Of a DNA stretch of 64,000 bases, positions 31,899 through 43,760 are shown piece after piece; position 1 is the stretch's first letter; each line of letters opens with the position of its first letter. Location: the NCBI GenBank assembly GCA_034509925.1, contig CM067529.1, positions 484,501-548,500 on the forward strand, read 5' to 3'. The notes below the pieces were generated by a model, which saw only the letters and a list, made by a program, of their open reading frames with translations, was not told the DNA's origin and did not search any database. The translations under genes were made by a program, and so were the position numbers. Source of the DNA: Hirudinaria manillensis. Its lineage: Eukaryota > Annelida > Clitellata > Hirudinida > Hirudinidae.

Positions 31899-34800
31899 AT
31901 GTCGAATGCGAACATCGATTTTGCTCTTCTTCGCGCAAATTTGAACGCCACGAAACCGCCCTACAAGTGTCCGATCCAAGATTGCGCGAAAGTTTACCGA
32001 AGCTTCAACGGAATGCAGCAACATTTTGACGACCACGAAGGTCTGCAGAAAAGCAACCGGAAAAGTGACAGATACTCGGATGTCAGCTGCCCCAAAGACA
32101 AAGCAAATAAGAAAATAGTTGAAGTCGAACTGGGTGGTCAGCTGATTCAGTTCGACGCGTCAAAACCGATGAAACTGGTCTCAACAGAAAATGGCAGAAA
32201 GCTGAGCAGCATGACCGTCCTCAAGGCAGGCAAAGTGAACTCTCAGAAGAACCACGGTCACGGCTTCGACGAGTCGGACATCGGGGTACTCGCCTCTTCT
32301 TTGCCAGAACCGAAGTTCAAAATACTCGACACTTACGTGAGACGTTCGATGCCCAGGACTTGCACGAGCGATCCCGGCTCGAATCCCCCCGAAAACCTGG
32401 TGCTTTACGATGCCGACGAAGAAGTGGGTTCGGATGTTTTCAGATTTGAAGCAATCGTTTCTTATGTCACCATTAAAGCCTAAGAATTGGTTGTCAATAT
32501 GGCTGTAACACCACAATTAAGATCTTGTTAAGTCTAGCCGTTAGTTTTTAATTTTTTTATTAGCTATTACTTAGTTGGGATTCGTCTAATCAATCAATCA
32601 ACCAATCAATCAATCAATCATGGCAATGATTAATTTTTTCTGTGCCAAACAAGTCTGCCTGGATTCAGTGATCCATTCTTGCCTGACTAAGGTAGATCTT
32701 TAACATTAAACAGAGTAGTATAGACAAATTAGTTTCTAATGGATTAAAATAAACTTAATAATTGATAATAAACACCTTCCACAAAATTTGGCTTTATGCC
32801 TGCAATATGCAGGGTTAGAAAAAAAAAACAATAAATAAATAAACATAGGATGCTAAACTTACGATCTTGATTCGTCCCTAATTATTTGCTCGATGTTGAC
32901 ATCCTAATCATCAGAGTTATCAACATCATTATTAATGTTAACGTTGTTATTATTGTTATTGTTGTTATTATTATTATTATTATTATTGTTATTATTATTA
33001 TTATTATTGTTGTTATTATTATTGTTATTATTATTGTTATTATTATTATTATTATTGTTATTATTATTTTTATTATTATTATTGTTATTATTATTGTTAT
33101 TATTATTGTTATTATTATTATTATTGTTATTATTGTTATTGTTGTTATTATTATTATTATTATTATAATTATTATTATTGTTATTATTATTATTTAAACA
33201 ACGTTTATCTCATGGTCATTCATTGTTACAGCACTTAAGAACTTCCCACTTTTGTTCAACATTCAAAAAGTTGATTTTGTTGAGTTTCTTTTGAGGTGTT
33301 AAAAATAAGGGCACTTCTTGTGCAGATGCGTGCGCATCCGTAGGTGTTTATGGTTAAGCAAATGTTTGTGATGATGATGATGATGATGGTAGCGGTGGTA
33401 TTGATGACGATATCGATGGTATTGGTGATGATTAAAGTAATGATGAGTATCACCATTGGTATCACATATTCTGATATAATGGTATCAGATGATGGTCATA
33501 ATAAAGATTGTGATGATGATGATGTTAGGTTTAGAATTTCATCAATGGCCTGGTAGCTGATGTATTTTTGTTTGCCCGAGAACTTTGGTTGGCTTTGCTT
33601 TCCTATAGGTCAGCAAGAACAACAACAATCCACATTTGGATTGCTTGCTGTTGGTATTTTAAGACAATTATTATGAGACTTAAATTCTTATTAGACTTAA
33701 ATAAGACTTAATTCAATAAGTAATTCGTATAATATTCTAAAAAAACATGTTTACTGCAGCCAAGAAATTATTTATTGTAATTGTTATGCTAATCGGCTCA
33801 ATGCATATTCATTCGCTACCAATTTACCGATCCCAGAGGGAGGGATTCTTTCGAGTTGCTCTCAGCACCGTTGAATATTTAATGAGCCTCAAAATTACTA
33901 CCATTACTGTCCAGATCGTGAAATTGTCATCACCATTGCTGGCTTGCAATCATCAGATGCTTTTTAACATTATAGCCATAATTTTCATCTTATCATCATC
34001 ATCACAAGTCATCTTCTTCTTCATCTACCTCAGGATTTGGCATGGCTCGAGCTACTGAATGAGGACCGTGCCAGGGGGAAGCTCCCCCCACTGACCATAG
34101 CCAACCTCGAGGGAGTCCTCGACGGGTTCGAGAGGTCGTGCCACTTTGAGCACCGAACGGACGGCCGCTCGGGTCATCGGCGGGGCACCGAGACGAGGGA
34201 CGAAGACGCCCTCTGCTCTGTCTGCCAGGACGGTGAATGCCTTAACACCAACGTCATACTCTTCTGCGAACTCTGCAACCTGGCCGTTCACCAGGTGAGG
34301 CGATGGTGATTTTGAGATTATATTACAATTGCTAGGATTGTGATATTGATTATCTCTGTTTATGATTACTTGATTTTATGATTTGTGCATGAATAATCAT
34401 CACAATAATAATATTAATGATAATGATAATGATGATGATAATAATAGTAAATATGGCAAATTTATAAAGTGCTTACTTTAGGCACTCATGGCCACTAAGC
34501 ATTGAATGGACTTATTTTATATCATCATTTTCATCATCATTTCCTTGTACAAATTCCAGGCACTTACCTTGTGTAGAGATAATGAATCTCATTACATACC
34601 TTATCTTTCCAACCACCATCATTATCACTATCATCTCCTCCTCATCATCATCATCGTAATTATATTAGTATGATATTATCATGCTCATTATCTTTCTTAT
34701 CTCTGTTTGGCATCAATGGAATATCAATTGGAAGCAGCCTGGCAACCATCCGACCATAAAATCTTCAAATGCTAATTATGTTAATCATGCTGATCACTTT

Positions 34801-37800
34801 TAATATATTGGTGGAATCAAAATAAAAGTTGAATGAAACCCATCAATTATTCTCCCGAGCTTCCCTTCCCTTTCCATCGTGCAGCAACTGTTCACTTCAT
34901 GCTACAATTTCTTAGTCATCATTAACATTCTCGACCATTGATAAATGTTTGCTAATCAAGATCAGCTGACCTAAGTTGAATTTCACTTGGAGATGTTGAT
35001 GATGATGATGATGACGATTCCAGGAGTGCTACGGGGTACCCCACATTCCGGAGGGTCCGTGGATCTGCCGGAGGTGCCTGCTCTCCCCGTCCAAGGCCGT
35101 CGACTGCTGCCTCTGCCCCTCGAAGACGGGCGCCATGAAGCAGACCGACGACGGCAGATGGGCCCACATCGTCTGCGCCCTGTGGATCCCAGATGCCGGA
35201 TTTGCCAACTCCGTCTTCCTCGAGCCGATAGACGGCATCGAAAGGATTTCCCCTGCGAGGTGATTGTCGACCGATTGATCGTTTGTTGATCGTCTATCAT
35301 TAATAAATATTAATTGATATAAGTTAGGCATTTATAATAAATCGCTCGTGCAGGTGGAAGCTAACCTGCCACGTGTGTCGGAGGAGGTCGGCAGGCGCGT
35401 GCATCCAGTGCCACAAGGTGAGTTGCTACACGGCCTTCCACGTCACCTGCGCCCAGCAGGCCGGTCTGCGCATGGAGATAGAATCTCTGACCTCCGAACC
35501 CGGTGACCGTCACAAATGCCAGGGCACTTTCAGTTCTGGCCAGGAGCACCTGGCAAAGTTTTCCATTGCCCAGTCCAACTGGTCAAAGAAGGTCTACTGT
35601 GACTTCCATGCTCCCTCCGCTGGGGAGAACGATGGATCGAATGGCAGTCGTGAGGAGGGAGGTCCTGCAGCACACGTGGCCACTCCCACGAAGGCTGCCA
35701 TTCGCCGAGCCAGGAAGCTGGTTGCCGAGGGCAAAGAGGTTTTGCCCCTGCTTTCGTTTCCTGCTCTGGATGGCAAGAGGTCAGAATTTCTGGATGATTT
35801 TCTGACATTTTGTTTTTGTGCAACTTTGTCAAACTTGTTGCAAATGCAGATAAAATTCAGCTAAGCCATTTGTGTACCACCAGGTATGACCTCATAAAGG
35901 AAAGCCTTCGACTGGATGACAGAAATGAGGTCATGGTGAAGCTGAAGAACTATTGGCTGTTGAAAAGGAGGTCCAGGAATGGCGTTCCGCTGGTCGCCCA
36001 TCCGAACTCCTACTGCCTCGAGAAGGCCAATGGAACTTTGGAGGATGGACTCCGAAGGGCGGAGAGAGTTGTGGAGGAAGTTGGCAGTGGTGATGAAGAT
36101 GGCGCCGGTGGAAGCGAGGAAGATTCTACGACGACGGTAATGGAGTCGTTGCAATCTTCATTGTTGTCGCTGTTGTCGTCTTCATCTTCAAATAGACTTT
36201 AATTCGGATTTAAAATTATAAAACTAAAACGAATTTCAATAGATTCTCGACTAACATCTTTGTCTTCTTCACCCACAACGCAGAGGTCGAAGGACGAGGA
36301 CGGCGAACCCGGTGAACTCGGCGAGCAGAAGGAGGAGCTAAAGAAGATGAAGAGGCTTCGACAGGAACTCGAGATGGTGCGTCTGCTCAATGAACTGGTC
36401 AAGAAGAGAGAAAGGGTCAAGATGAAGATGGTGGGTGACATTGTCGACGATGGTTGCGGTCAGGTGATCTTGATGATGATCATGGTGATGGTAGTGAGCT
36501 TTGAGGCAATGGTGATGGTGACTAGAGATGATCTCTCGAAGCATTGGCAACTTAGTATTTTCCAAGACATTTTGCAATGGTGATGATGATGGTGATCTTG
36601 GTCTATTCGTATCTTTCTCCAAACACCAGCTCGACCAGCACGAACTCCTTCTCCAGTACAAACTGAACCCCGTCCAAGCACTCTTCGACATCATCGCCTC
36701 CCTCTCCGACGAGAAGGGACTGTCCTCCTTGCTCAATGACGACGAAGGCGGAGACGGCGATGACTACGACGCAGGCGACACGGATGACACCTCGACGACA
36801 TCCAGGTCGCAGAGTGCAGTGACAATGGCTGAAGTCGTGAGGAAGATACAGTTGCTGGAGTACAACTCGGTCAGGGAATTCGAGGCTGACTTTGAAAGGT
36901 TCTGCGACTCGAAGAGGTCAAAAGCTGGTGACCCCAAGAGGAAGGGCAAGGTCACAATGCTCAAGAGGATGGTAAGATAATAATAATGATGATGATGATG
37001 TACCATTGTTATTGACATTGCAATACAATAAAGACAAAGATAGTTGCTTTTCTGACATGCATTGGTTTAGCCATAGTGTTCAAATGCGATTATTGATTGT
37101 CATACAACATCGGGTGGATGCAATAGATTGCATTCATTCATTCATTCATTCATTCATTCATTCATTCATTCATTTGATCCTTTCACCAGGGACTGCGGAC
37201 GATACGAAGGTACGCGTCTGCCGTATCTTTGTTGGCGGGGACCAAGCAGACGTCTGCAACGATGAATGCAGATAGCGACGCAGAAGACTCTGCCGACGTC
37301 TCCGTCGAGACTCGAGTCGTCCGTGACTCCGGCTTCTCTGATAACAGCGATGTCAACATCACAGACCCACCAAAATCCTCCGATTACAGCAACTGGAAGG
37401 TTCCCGTCCAGTCCACCGAGTCCACTTCTTCTTTCGTGCCACCCTTGCCGGTGTCGGCCATAGTGCCTTTGTCGTCTGCCCTGTTCTCGGCATCTGCGGC
37501 AACCTCATCGCCGGTGCAGCCGACCTCGTCTTCTAGGTCGTCGTCTTTGCAACCTTCTCGGCTCGTGCGACCCCCGAAGAAACGAGACCGCAGCTGCTAC
37601 CACGGGGTCCCCGGAAGTAGCCCGCAGGACTCAGAGCATCCCCAGGGCCTCGTTGGCATCCCCGATGACTGTCATCAGGACGAGCATGACAACCTGAGAC
37701 TCTTGGCAGAGGCTGCTTCCATTTCTTCCGAGAACTCGTATACCGTTGGTGAGTCATTGGGAGTTGTTCAACTCTACCTTGTTTGGTGATGGTGATGATG

Positions 37801-39677
37801 ATAGGTCAACGGGTGGATGGTTGGGTTGGTTGATAGGATGATCAGTGAACTCATTTTTCTATCGGGCCTGGGTGTTTCCCAGCAGATGACTTATTGATTG
37901 TAAGTAGACTCGATTCCATGATTCAGCCGATAAAGATCACGGGGATAACTGGGTGATCATGATCCACCAAACACTACAATCATTCCAGATCCGAACCCCG
38001 ACAGTGGCAGCCTACCTTGCAATGCAAACTCGAGACAGCAGGAGAGCAGCCAATCACGTTGCTCGGAAGCTCCCGAACCCAACGACCTGCCCCAGAGTTC
38101 CGCTCGAGCGAACGGCCCTTCGCATGCTTCAGCAACCGTGCCGAATTCCAAAACCATCGAGGCCTGCGACTCGACCACCGATTGGCCGAGCTTGGAGGAG
38201 GTGGGGCCCAGTCCAAAGAAGAAGGCGGAGCTTCAGAACCAGCCTGTAAGAAAGAGACGAATGTCGAGATCGTCCAAAACTAGCTGCGACGTTGGAACCC
38301 CTAAACGGACAAGAAGTACCAATATTGAAAACATCAAGGATGCTGCTGGCGACGATGATGATGGGGAAGATGAGGAAGAATGTTCTGGAGTCAAGATGGC
38401 TTCCAAAACTGGAGTGGATAAAAATGAGAGTGGAAGTGTTGCCAGGCGAGGTTGTGGCTTTTAGTTGTAATTTATTAATGTTATTTTTGTAACGTAATTT
38501 TTGCAGTCATGTTTTGAATCACCTAAACCTCTGATTCCATGGATTACAAGAATTATTTTTGAGAGATTTTACTGAGTCTCTGTTTGTAAACATTATTCAT
38601 AAGTAAATTTAAAAATAAGTATTTTAAAAATAAATGTTTTTACCTAATTATTCCCTAAATAAGATCATTATATTTAATCATAAGATTATTATTATTGCCA
38701 TCTGGGCCGTCAAGTCTTGTAGAGGCTGGGCGACCTCTTTCTTTGAATTCTGATTGGTTGAAATGTCAACCTTTTCCATCCAATCCAGAGTCTAGGAGAA
38801 GGTCGGCGGACCCGAGGGACCTCGAGGATTTCCTCGTGCCTCTCGGTCATGGGGACTTTGTTTGGGCGCAGTACGGCAAGTACCCCTCCTATCCTGCAAT
38901 AGTTAGTACTTGATTTATTATTACTATTGTTATTATTGTTGTTGTTTAACAAAATTATGATATTATGCATTAGCTCTTTCAGTCAATTATATATTATTTC
39001 AGATTGTCGATCCATCCAATGTCAAGCGCGAGGGCAACGTCACTGCCAGGGGGCGCTCGGCCCGCAGCCAGGATGGGGGCGTCGGAGTTGACAAGGATGA
39101 CATCATTCCTGTCCCGGCCTCCGAAGTGGTTCGGGCCAACTCGGACAAGGAGAAATATCTCGTCTGCTTCTTCGACCAGAAGCGTACCTGGTGAGGAAAC
39201 CGATCTTGTTTTAAAAGAATAAATAAAAGCTCATTTAGTTAGTTGATAATTTATTAAACTGGCAGGAATATTTTTAAATCTCCAAATTTTATCTTTAGAC
39301 GTTAATTTCTTAAATCTAATTCACTAACATATGATCCTTATTATTATTATTATTATTGTTGTTATTGTTAACCACTTCAATTGTTAATATTAGTTAACCA
39401 ACTGTTTCATGTTTTAACCATAAACGACTACGTTCTGCTAACTCATGTCCTTAACCTTACCCATCTTGTTACCATCGCAATCAGGCAGTGGGTACCCAGA
39501 TCCAGGTTGGAGCCACTGGGCGTCGACTCCGGCCTGGACAAGACAAAGATGTCGGAGGTCAAGAGAGCCGTCACAAAGAAGGCGATCCTCGAGGCATTCA
39601 AGAAGGCGCTGCATCAGAGATGCGTCCGGTACCTAGAGAACTACTCGCGATCATTGGCCGTCGTACTCGACCAATAG
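31899..39677 (+). CDS. BRPF: BRPF-family bromodomain-PHD-finger scaffold protein, 12 exons, 1234 aa
   Basis: Scaffold of MOZ/MORF/HBO1-type histone acetyltransferase complexes (known for the family). Exons: 31899-32423, 34034-34294, 35024-35259, 35354-35779, 35884-36136, 36284-36430, 36630-36971, 37190-37748, 37989-38450, 38789-38901, 39003-39190, 39485-39677; all phases agree. Domains: N-terminal C2H2 finger (C24, C29, H42, H46) after [13 protein letters not shown]1-like region ([12 protein letters not shown]); PHD1 ([29 protein letters not shown]); zinc knuckle ([14 protein letters not shown]); PHD2 ([33 protein letters not shown]); [11 protein letters not shown]; coiled coil ([20 protein letters not shown]); residues 617-730 in the bromodomain position; Ser/Pro-rich linker with PKKKA and RKRR; PWWP at about 1085-1180 ([27 protein letters not shown]). 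The bromodomain is degenerate: see findings. The window holds the whole gene. Confidence 0.93.
32955..33195. repeat. (TTA)n array with TTG interruptions in BRPF intron 1
   Basis: About 80 triplets. The open frames over it are artefacts. The rest of the 1.6-kb intron also holds ATG/GAT runs near 33,360-33,520. Confidence 0.95.
37131..37173. repeat. (ATTC)n microsatellite in a BRPF intron
   Basis: About ten ATTC units 20 bp before the acceptor at 37189. Confidence 0.95.
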
Positions 39678-40104
39678 AATCCCAGCTCCTTGTGGGTCGA
39701 TGTTTTGACCGATGACGATCTAGAGATCCGACGGCAGGACGTCACGCAAGATGGCGGACGAGAGTCGACTTCCGTCGCTCGTTATGTCTGATAAGGAAGA
39801 CATACGAAGCTCCAGTGTTTTTATAGGCATTTCTTTGAGTGCGATTCAGAACTCCTTCGATCCTACATTCAGTCTATCTATTGTTATATATTCTTAAAAT
39901 GAAATGAATCCTGATCTGTAATTAAAATTAAAATTGTTTATCATTTGGAAACTATTCTAATTTTCCTTTTAATCCTATTGGATCACCCTATTGCATCATG
40001 TTGATCAATGTCATCATCATCATCATATTTGTTATATTTTAATCATTATTATTCGTTATCTTTGTTGTTATCGTCATCATTGTTGTGTGATCTTTTTACA
40101 ATAT
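39678..40104. other. BRPF 3' region
   Basis: No coding signal. Short CATCAT runs near 40,010. The tandem 3-kb units begin about 40,105. Confidence 0.5.
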
Positions 40105-40356
40105 GTCATCAGCGTCTGCTTAGTTAAGAATCATCGTCATCGTTGCTGGCCGATTGATTGATATCCTTGCTTTCTTCCACCCTTCCCCCTAGTATGCGTC
40201 ACCATGACTCTGTCAAGTTATTCCAGGTCTAATTTCGGAACAAAGACTTTTCCCGAGGCAGGCAGGGCATGCATCAATCTTGCACTATGATTTGAAGCTA
40301 TTTTTGTTTTGACCTTGACCTTGAATGGCGGACGTTAGCGATCGTCATTATTTTTT

Positions 40357-40503
40357 TTACTTCAGTTGTGATTTCTTAGACTTCCACGGTTCGTGTGGCC
40401 TGAACGCCCATGAAGTCGCCGGCCTATCCCAGAACTTCCTGCGCTTCTTATTTTGTATGCCGCTGTCACTGCTGCCATCTGCACGCGAGTCGCAAACTTC
40501 CAT
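40357..40503 (-). CDS. 48-aa conserved small frame, unit copy A
   Basis: Minus-strand ATG frame: MEVCDSRADGSSDSGIQNKK, then RRKFWDRP and a Lys-rich end. I do not recognise a family. The KKRRKFWD core recalls the basic-Trp UHM-ligand motif of splicing factors such as U2AF2 (KYWD) and SF1, which is only a resemblance. The frame is identical in copies B and C, which are too young for this to be informative. A dispersed copy at 58806-58907 keeps the frame through a 54-bp deletion, which favours coding on this strand. It may be an exon of a longer transcript; GTAAAA overlaps the stop and could be a donor. Confidence 0.35.
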   Translation of the reverse strand: MEVCDSRADGSSDSGIQNKKRRKFWDRPATSWAFRPHEPWKSKKSQLK

Positions 40504-40632
40504 GCATCGCTATACGTAAACTGAGTCGCTTTCTACGCCGCCAGAGCCTATTCACTGTCCTTGATTAGAGAAAATTATTTTTGGATTTTGGGTAATAAAA
40601 CACGTCGTGTTAAACAAAGACGTTTCAGAACA

Positions 40633-40710
40633 GGACAGGTAAACAGTGGTTGAAATGGTAGTCCTCCTTCAGCTCTACCATGCAGATAAACTCTCCAACA
40701 TCTGCCTCTC
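40633..40710 (-). pseudogene. Captured neuroplastin Ig exon, unit copy A
   Basis: Minus strand reads GEADVGEFICMVELKEDYHF, matching the exon at 62766-62846 (GEADVGEFVCMIELNEDYHF). The acceptor CAG is kept; the donor GTAAGT has become GTTCTG. Copy A also lacks two bases after NH, breaking the frame. Homology runs into the source intron (the AACCAACCAGCCCAACAA tract). Confidence 0.8.
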
Positions 40711-40952
40711 CTGCAAGATCAAAAGCAGACAAACTGATTAATACAACCAACCAGCCCAACAAACAATCAATCAACACAAACACTTTTCGAAGCGGGACAA
40801 CGGTTCTGAACGGACACACCTGCGAACATCACAGCGATGACCAACATAAAGATGACCATCACGACTACGATCACCATGACAACAATAACAACCACGACCA
40901 TGATGATGGTGATGACCACAAGGACGGCCACCACGAGGAAGATGACGATTAG
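40680..40952 (+). other. His/Asp-rich plus-strand open frame, unit copy A (90 codons)
   Basis: Starts in the captured exon and runs through an intron-like GAC/CAT-rich tract, giving an end rich in H, D and N (HKDDHHDYDHHDNNNN). Copy C (46780-47055) differs by an in-frame three-base insertion. Probably a by-product of triplet-repeat DNA; coding is not supported. Confidence 0.3.
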
Positions 40953-41352
40953 TCAACAATGGACTTTGCAAGCAGACCAGTGATACCCGAAGAATGGTTT
41001 CATTGGCATACTTTTAAACTAAATTTTACTTAAACAGAAAGCAATAAATATTTTGCCGAATATATTTCCTTATAAAAATAAATCCCTTAAATCTTAAAAT
41101 CAGTTTCCAAAGACCACATATTCAAACATGCATGACACCCTCAAATCTATAAAAAAAATTGGAAATCAATTTTCTTGCACCTTAACCGATCCTTGCAAGT
41201 CTGCTTTTACTTGTTAAGGTGGGTTTTCTTGAAAGATGAGTCATAAAGGTTTCAAGGGTCACTGTAACCCACATGAATGAATTCGCACTTTTTTAAAAGA
41301 CGTTTAAAAATTTAATCAGTTAAAGAAATTCATTTATTTTCCAAAATATAAT

Positions 41353-42897
41353 TCAGACTAATTGCTTCCATCCTTCGGCAGTTCCACCCTGAATGCACTG
41401 TAGGCCCAATAGCTGTCCCTTCAGTTCTTGAAAATCGAACCTAAGAGATGCCAATAGTCTGTCATTCCTGTTGTAGAAGGTCACAATACCTGTGCCGGTG
41501 CTGATTCCTAGTCGGTGATGGAAGACTGAAGCTTTCAACACTGGAACACTCCTAGAAAAGAAGTCTTTCAGATCATCTGCAGTAACTTCCAAGCTCAGAT
41601 TTGTCACGTAGAGGGCGTGATCTAGTTCTGATTGACCTATAATCAATCTTTGACCGGATTTGGATCTGAGCTCTTGAGGGCTCTGAGTTGAGCTGGCAAC
41701 CTGTATCGTATTTCTAGTCCAATGTTCCACTTCGAATGGATGAATTCGACCTAATCTAGAGGCTCGGTACAATTCTCTAAAGTAACTTCTTCTCCACTGT
41801 TCGCGTTTCTGTTGGTCTTCATTCCAAGATGGATATTTATTACAAGATCGTTGTTTCTCCCTATTTGGAGGGTATTCGTGGAAAGGGCTTCCTTCTCTTC
41901 GACGCTTTATCCATTCTCTCCACATTCTTAACGCTACTTTGTCTTTTAAATAATTTGCTAAATCATACATTTGAGGATTTATTGACAAAATGCGCTTTTT
42001 GAAAGTCAATAAGAATCGGTAAATATCACGCCCTCCTGATGTCTTTAATGATGATGATGATGATAATGATGATGATGAGGATGGTGACGACGACGGTAAT
42101 TCTTCATTAGAAGACGCAAATGGGTCATAACTTTCCGTAGGACGAACGTGTAGGATCCCAATACCAGTACTGCTGCCATCAGCATTGTAAAGCACGTCAA
42201 CGGACCAGATGTTCAGAACTCTGCTAAAATGCTCTTTTATATCTTTAGCAGTCACGTCATGACGCAGGTCTCTGACAAGCCAAACATTACAACGTGTCAG
42301 CCAATCCTTTGCTGCAGGATCCGAGAGTGAAATGTTTTTAAAGACTCTAAAATGATATCTTCTAAAGATGTTGTTTAAATTTAGGAGAAATTCCTGTCTG
42401 TCATAGTAGATTTCAGTAATTGGAGACTTTTTAAAGGTGAATATGGCCTGCCCATGCTCATTAGTAGGAGAGCATGAAAAATGATGGAAAGTCGATTTCT
42501 TGAATTTAACAAGTTTAGAAAAAAAAATTCGCACGTCTTCTCTATCTTTCTCCATATGATTTGGTACTGGAAACATATAAACTCCGTTTTCGCGATCATC
42601 CCGATTTCGAACTTCAGCTGATATCAATCTCATGATCCTTCCTCTAAACCTCTTGTTTTTGAACGCTATTTCGAGTGCCAGCGCATCTTCCTTGCAGTAT
42701 AAAATGACTTGCCCCTTGCCTGTGCTCTTGCCTCTTCCATCGTAAAAGATGGTTACCTCCATGATTGGTACAACTCTTCCGAATTGCTCTTCCAACTCCT
42801 TCTCTGTTACCTCATAATGGAGATTACTTATGATCAGTACGCAGTCGTAGCCGATGTGTTCTGGAATTCGAAATATGCTTTCGCATGTCTTGCTCAT
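41353..42897 (-). CDS. ALYREF-like multi-RRM protein, copy A, 514 aa
   Basis: Single-exon gene starting MSKTCESIFRIPEHIGYD; an in-frame TAA lies just upstream. RRM 1, residues ~19-94: VLIISNLHYEVTEKELEEQF, then FYDGRGKSTGKGQV and GRIMRLIS, resembling the REF/ALY RRM (SNL core, YD..G+S.G). RRM 2, ~203-265: NVWLVRDLRHDVTAKDIKEH, LYNADGSSTGIGIL. RRM 3, ~430-500: LYVTNLSLEVTADDLKDFFS, FHHRLGISTGTGIV. The RNP1 positions lack the usual aromatics, as in ALYREF. A Ser-rich stretch and a basic Arg/Lys region lie between RRMs 2 and 3. ALYREF is an mRNA export adaptor; whether this protein binds RNA or export factors is inference. Only A and B are near-identical over the full length. Confidence 0.83.
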   Translation of the reverse strand: MSKTCESIFRIPEHIGYDCVLIISNLHYEVTEKELEEQFGRVVPIMEVTIFYDGRGKSTGKGQVILYCKEDALALEIAFKNKRFRGRIMRLISAEVRNRDDRENGVYMFPVPNHMEKDREDVRIFFSKLVKFKKSTFHHFSCSPTNEHGQAIFTFKKSPITEIYYDRQEFLLNLNNIFRRYHFRVFKNISLSDPAAKDWLTRCNVWLVRDLRHDVTAKDIKEHFSRVLNIWSVDVLYNADGSSTGIGILHVRPTESYDPFASSNEELPSSSPSSSSSLSSSSSLKTSGGRDIYRFLLTFKKRILSINPQMYDLANYLKDKVALRMWREWIKRRREGSPFHEYPPNREKQRSCNKYPSWNEDQQKREQWRRSYFRELYRASRLGRIHPFEVEHWTRNTIQVASSTQSPQELRSKSGQRLIIGQSELDHALYVTNLSLEVTADDLKDFFSRSVPVLKASVFHHRLGISTGTGIVTFYNRNDRLLASLRFDFQELKGQLLGLQCIQGGTAEGWKQLV

Positions 42898-43404
42898 TCT
42901 GATGTATGTGTGTATCAACGTTTAGTTAAGTTACACATTATGGAGGTTCTAAAATTATCAAAAAAAAGATTCTAAATATTAATGAATATATATAATTATA
43001 TATATATATAATTTTAATAACATTAACTCGCCAATGTCACAACCTCGTGCCAATATAAAATAAAAGACACTAAAACGCGTTCTTTTAATAATTTTACAAC
43101 AACACTGCCAAATAAGAGGCCAAAGCCAGCTAACCCAGCCAAGTAGGCATCAGCTTCTGCTTATTTAAGAATCATCGTTGCTGGTCGTCTCTGCTGGTCG
43201 ATTGATTGATATCCTTGTTTTCTTCCACCCTTCCCCCTAGTATGCGTCACCATGACTCTGTCAAGTTATTCCAGGTCTAATTTCGGAACAAAGACTTTTC
43301 CCGAGGCAGACAGGGCATGCATCAATCTTGCACTATGATTTTAAGCTATTTTTGTTTTGACCTTGACCTTGAATGGCGGACGTTAGCGATCGTCATTATT
43401 TTTT

Positions 43405-43551
43405 TTACTTCAGTTGTGATTTCTTAGACTTCCACGGTTCGTGTGGCCTGAACGCCCATGAAGTCGCCGGCCTATCCCAGAACTTCCTGCGCTTCTTATT
43501 TTGTATGCCGCTGTCACTGCTGCCATCTGCACGCGAGTCGCAAACTTCCAT
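43405..43551 (-). CDS. 48-aa conserved small frame, unit copy B
   Basis: Same frame as at 40357-40503, no difference seen. It lies about 500 bp upstream (minus strand) of the copy-A RRM gene, so it could be a 5' exon or upstream frame of that transcript. Function unknown. Confidence 0.35.
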   Translation of the reverse strand: MEVCDSRADGSSDSGIQNKKRRKFWDRPATSWAFRPHEPWKSKKSQLK

Positions 43552-43680
43552 GCATCGCTATACGTAAACTGAGTCGCTTTCTACGCCGCCAGAGCCTATT
43601 CACTGTCCTTGATTAGAGAAAATTATTTTTGGATTTTGGATAATAAAACACGTCGTGTTAAACAAAGACGTTTCAGAACA

Positions 43681-43760
43681 GGACAGGTAAACAGAGTGGT
43701 TGAAATGGTAGTCCTCCTTCAGCTCTACCATGCAGATAAACTCTCCAACATCTGCCTCTC
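43681..43760 (-). pseudogene. Captured neuroplastin Ig exon, unit copy B
   Basis: As in copy A but with the NHSVYLS end intact, so the exon frame is open. The splice donor is lost (GTTCTG in place of GTAAGT). Confidence 0.8.

Larger units (their letters stand above)
40105..43150. repeat. Tandem 3.05-kb unit, copy A
   Basis: First of three direct repeats. Equivalent landmarks (the GAATGGCGGACGTTAGCGAT word at 40323, 43371, 46421) are 3048 and 3050 bp apart. Each unit contains, left to right: a minus-strand 48-codon frame, a neuroplastin exon fragment, a His/Asp-rich plus frame and a minus-strand RRM gene. Copy A has a 2-bp gap in the captured exon. Exact unit ends are approximate. Confidence 0.9.

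Noticed and set aside
40325-40519. 64-aa plus frame repeated in all three units (MADVSDRHYF...)
   Set aside because: Identity across young duplicates is not evidence of coding, and in the 58.8-kb copy the start region is missing. The minus-strand frame in the same place is better supported.
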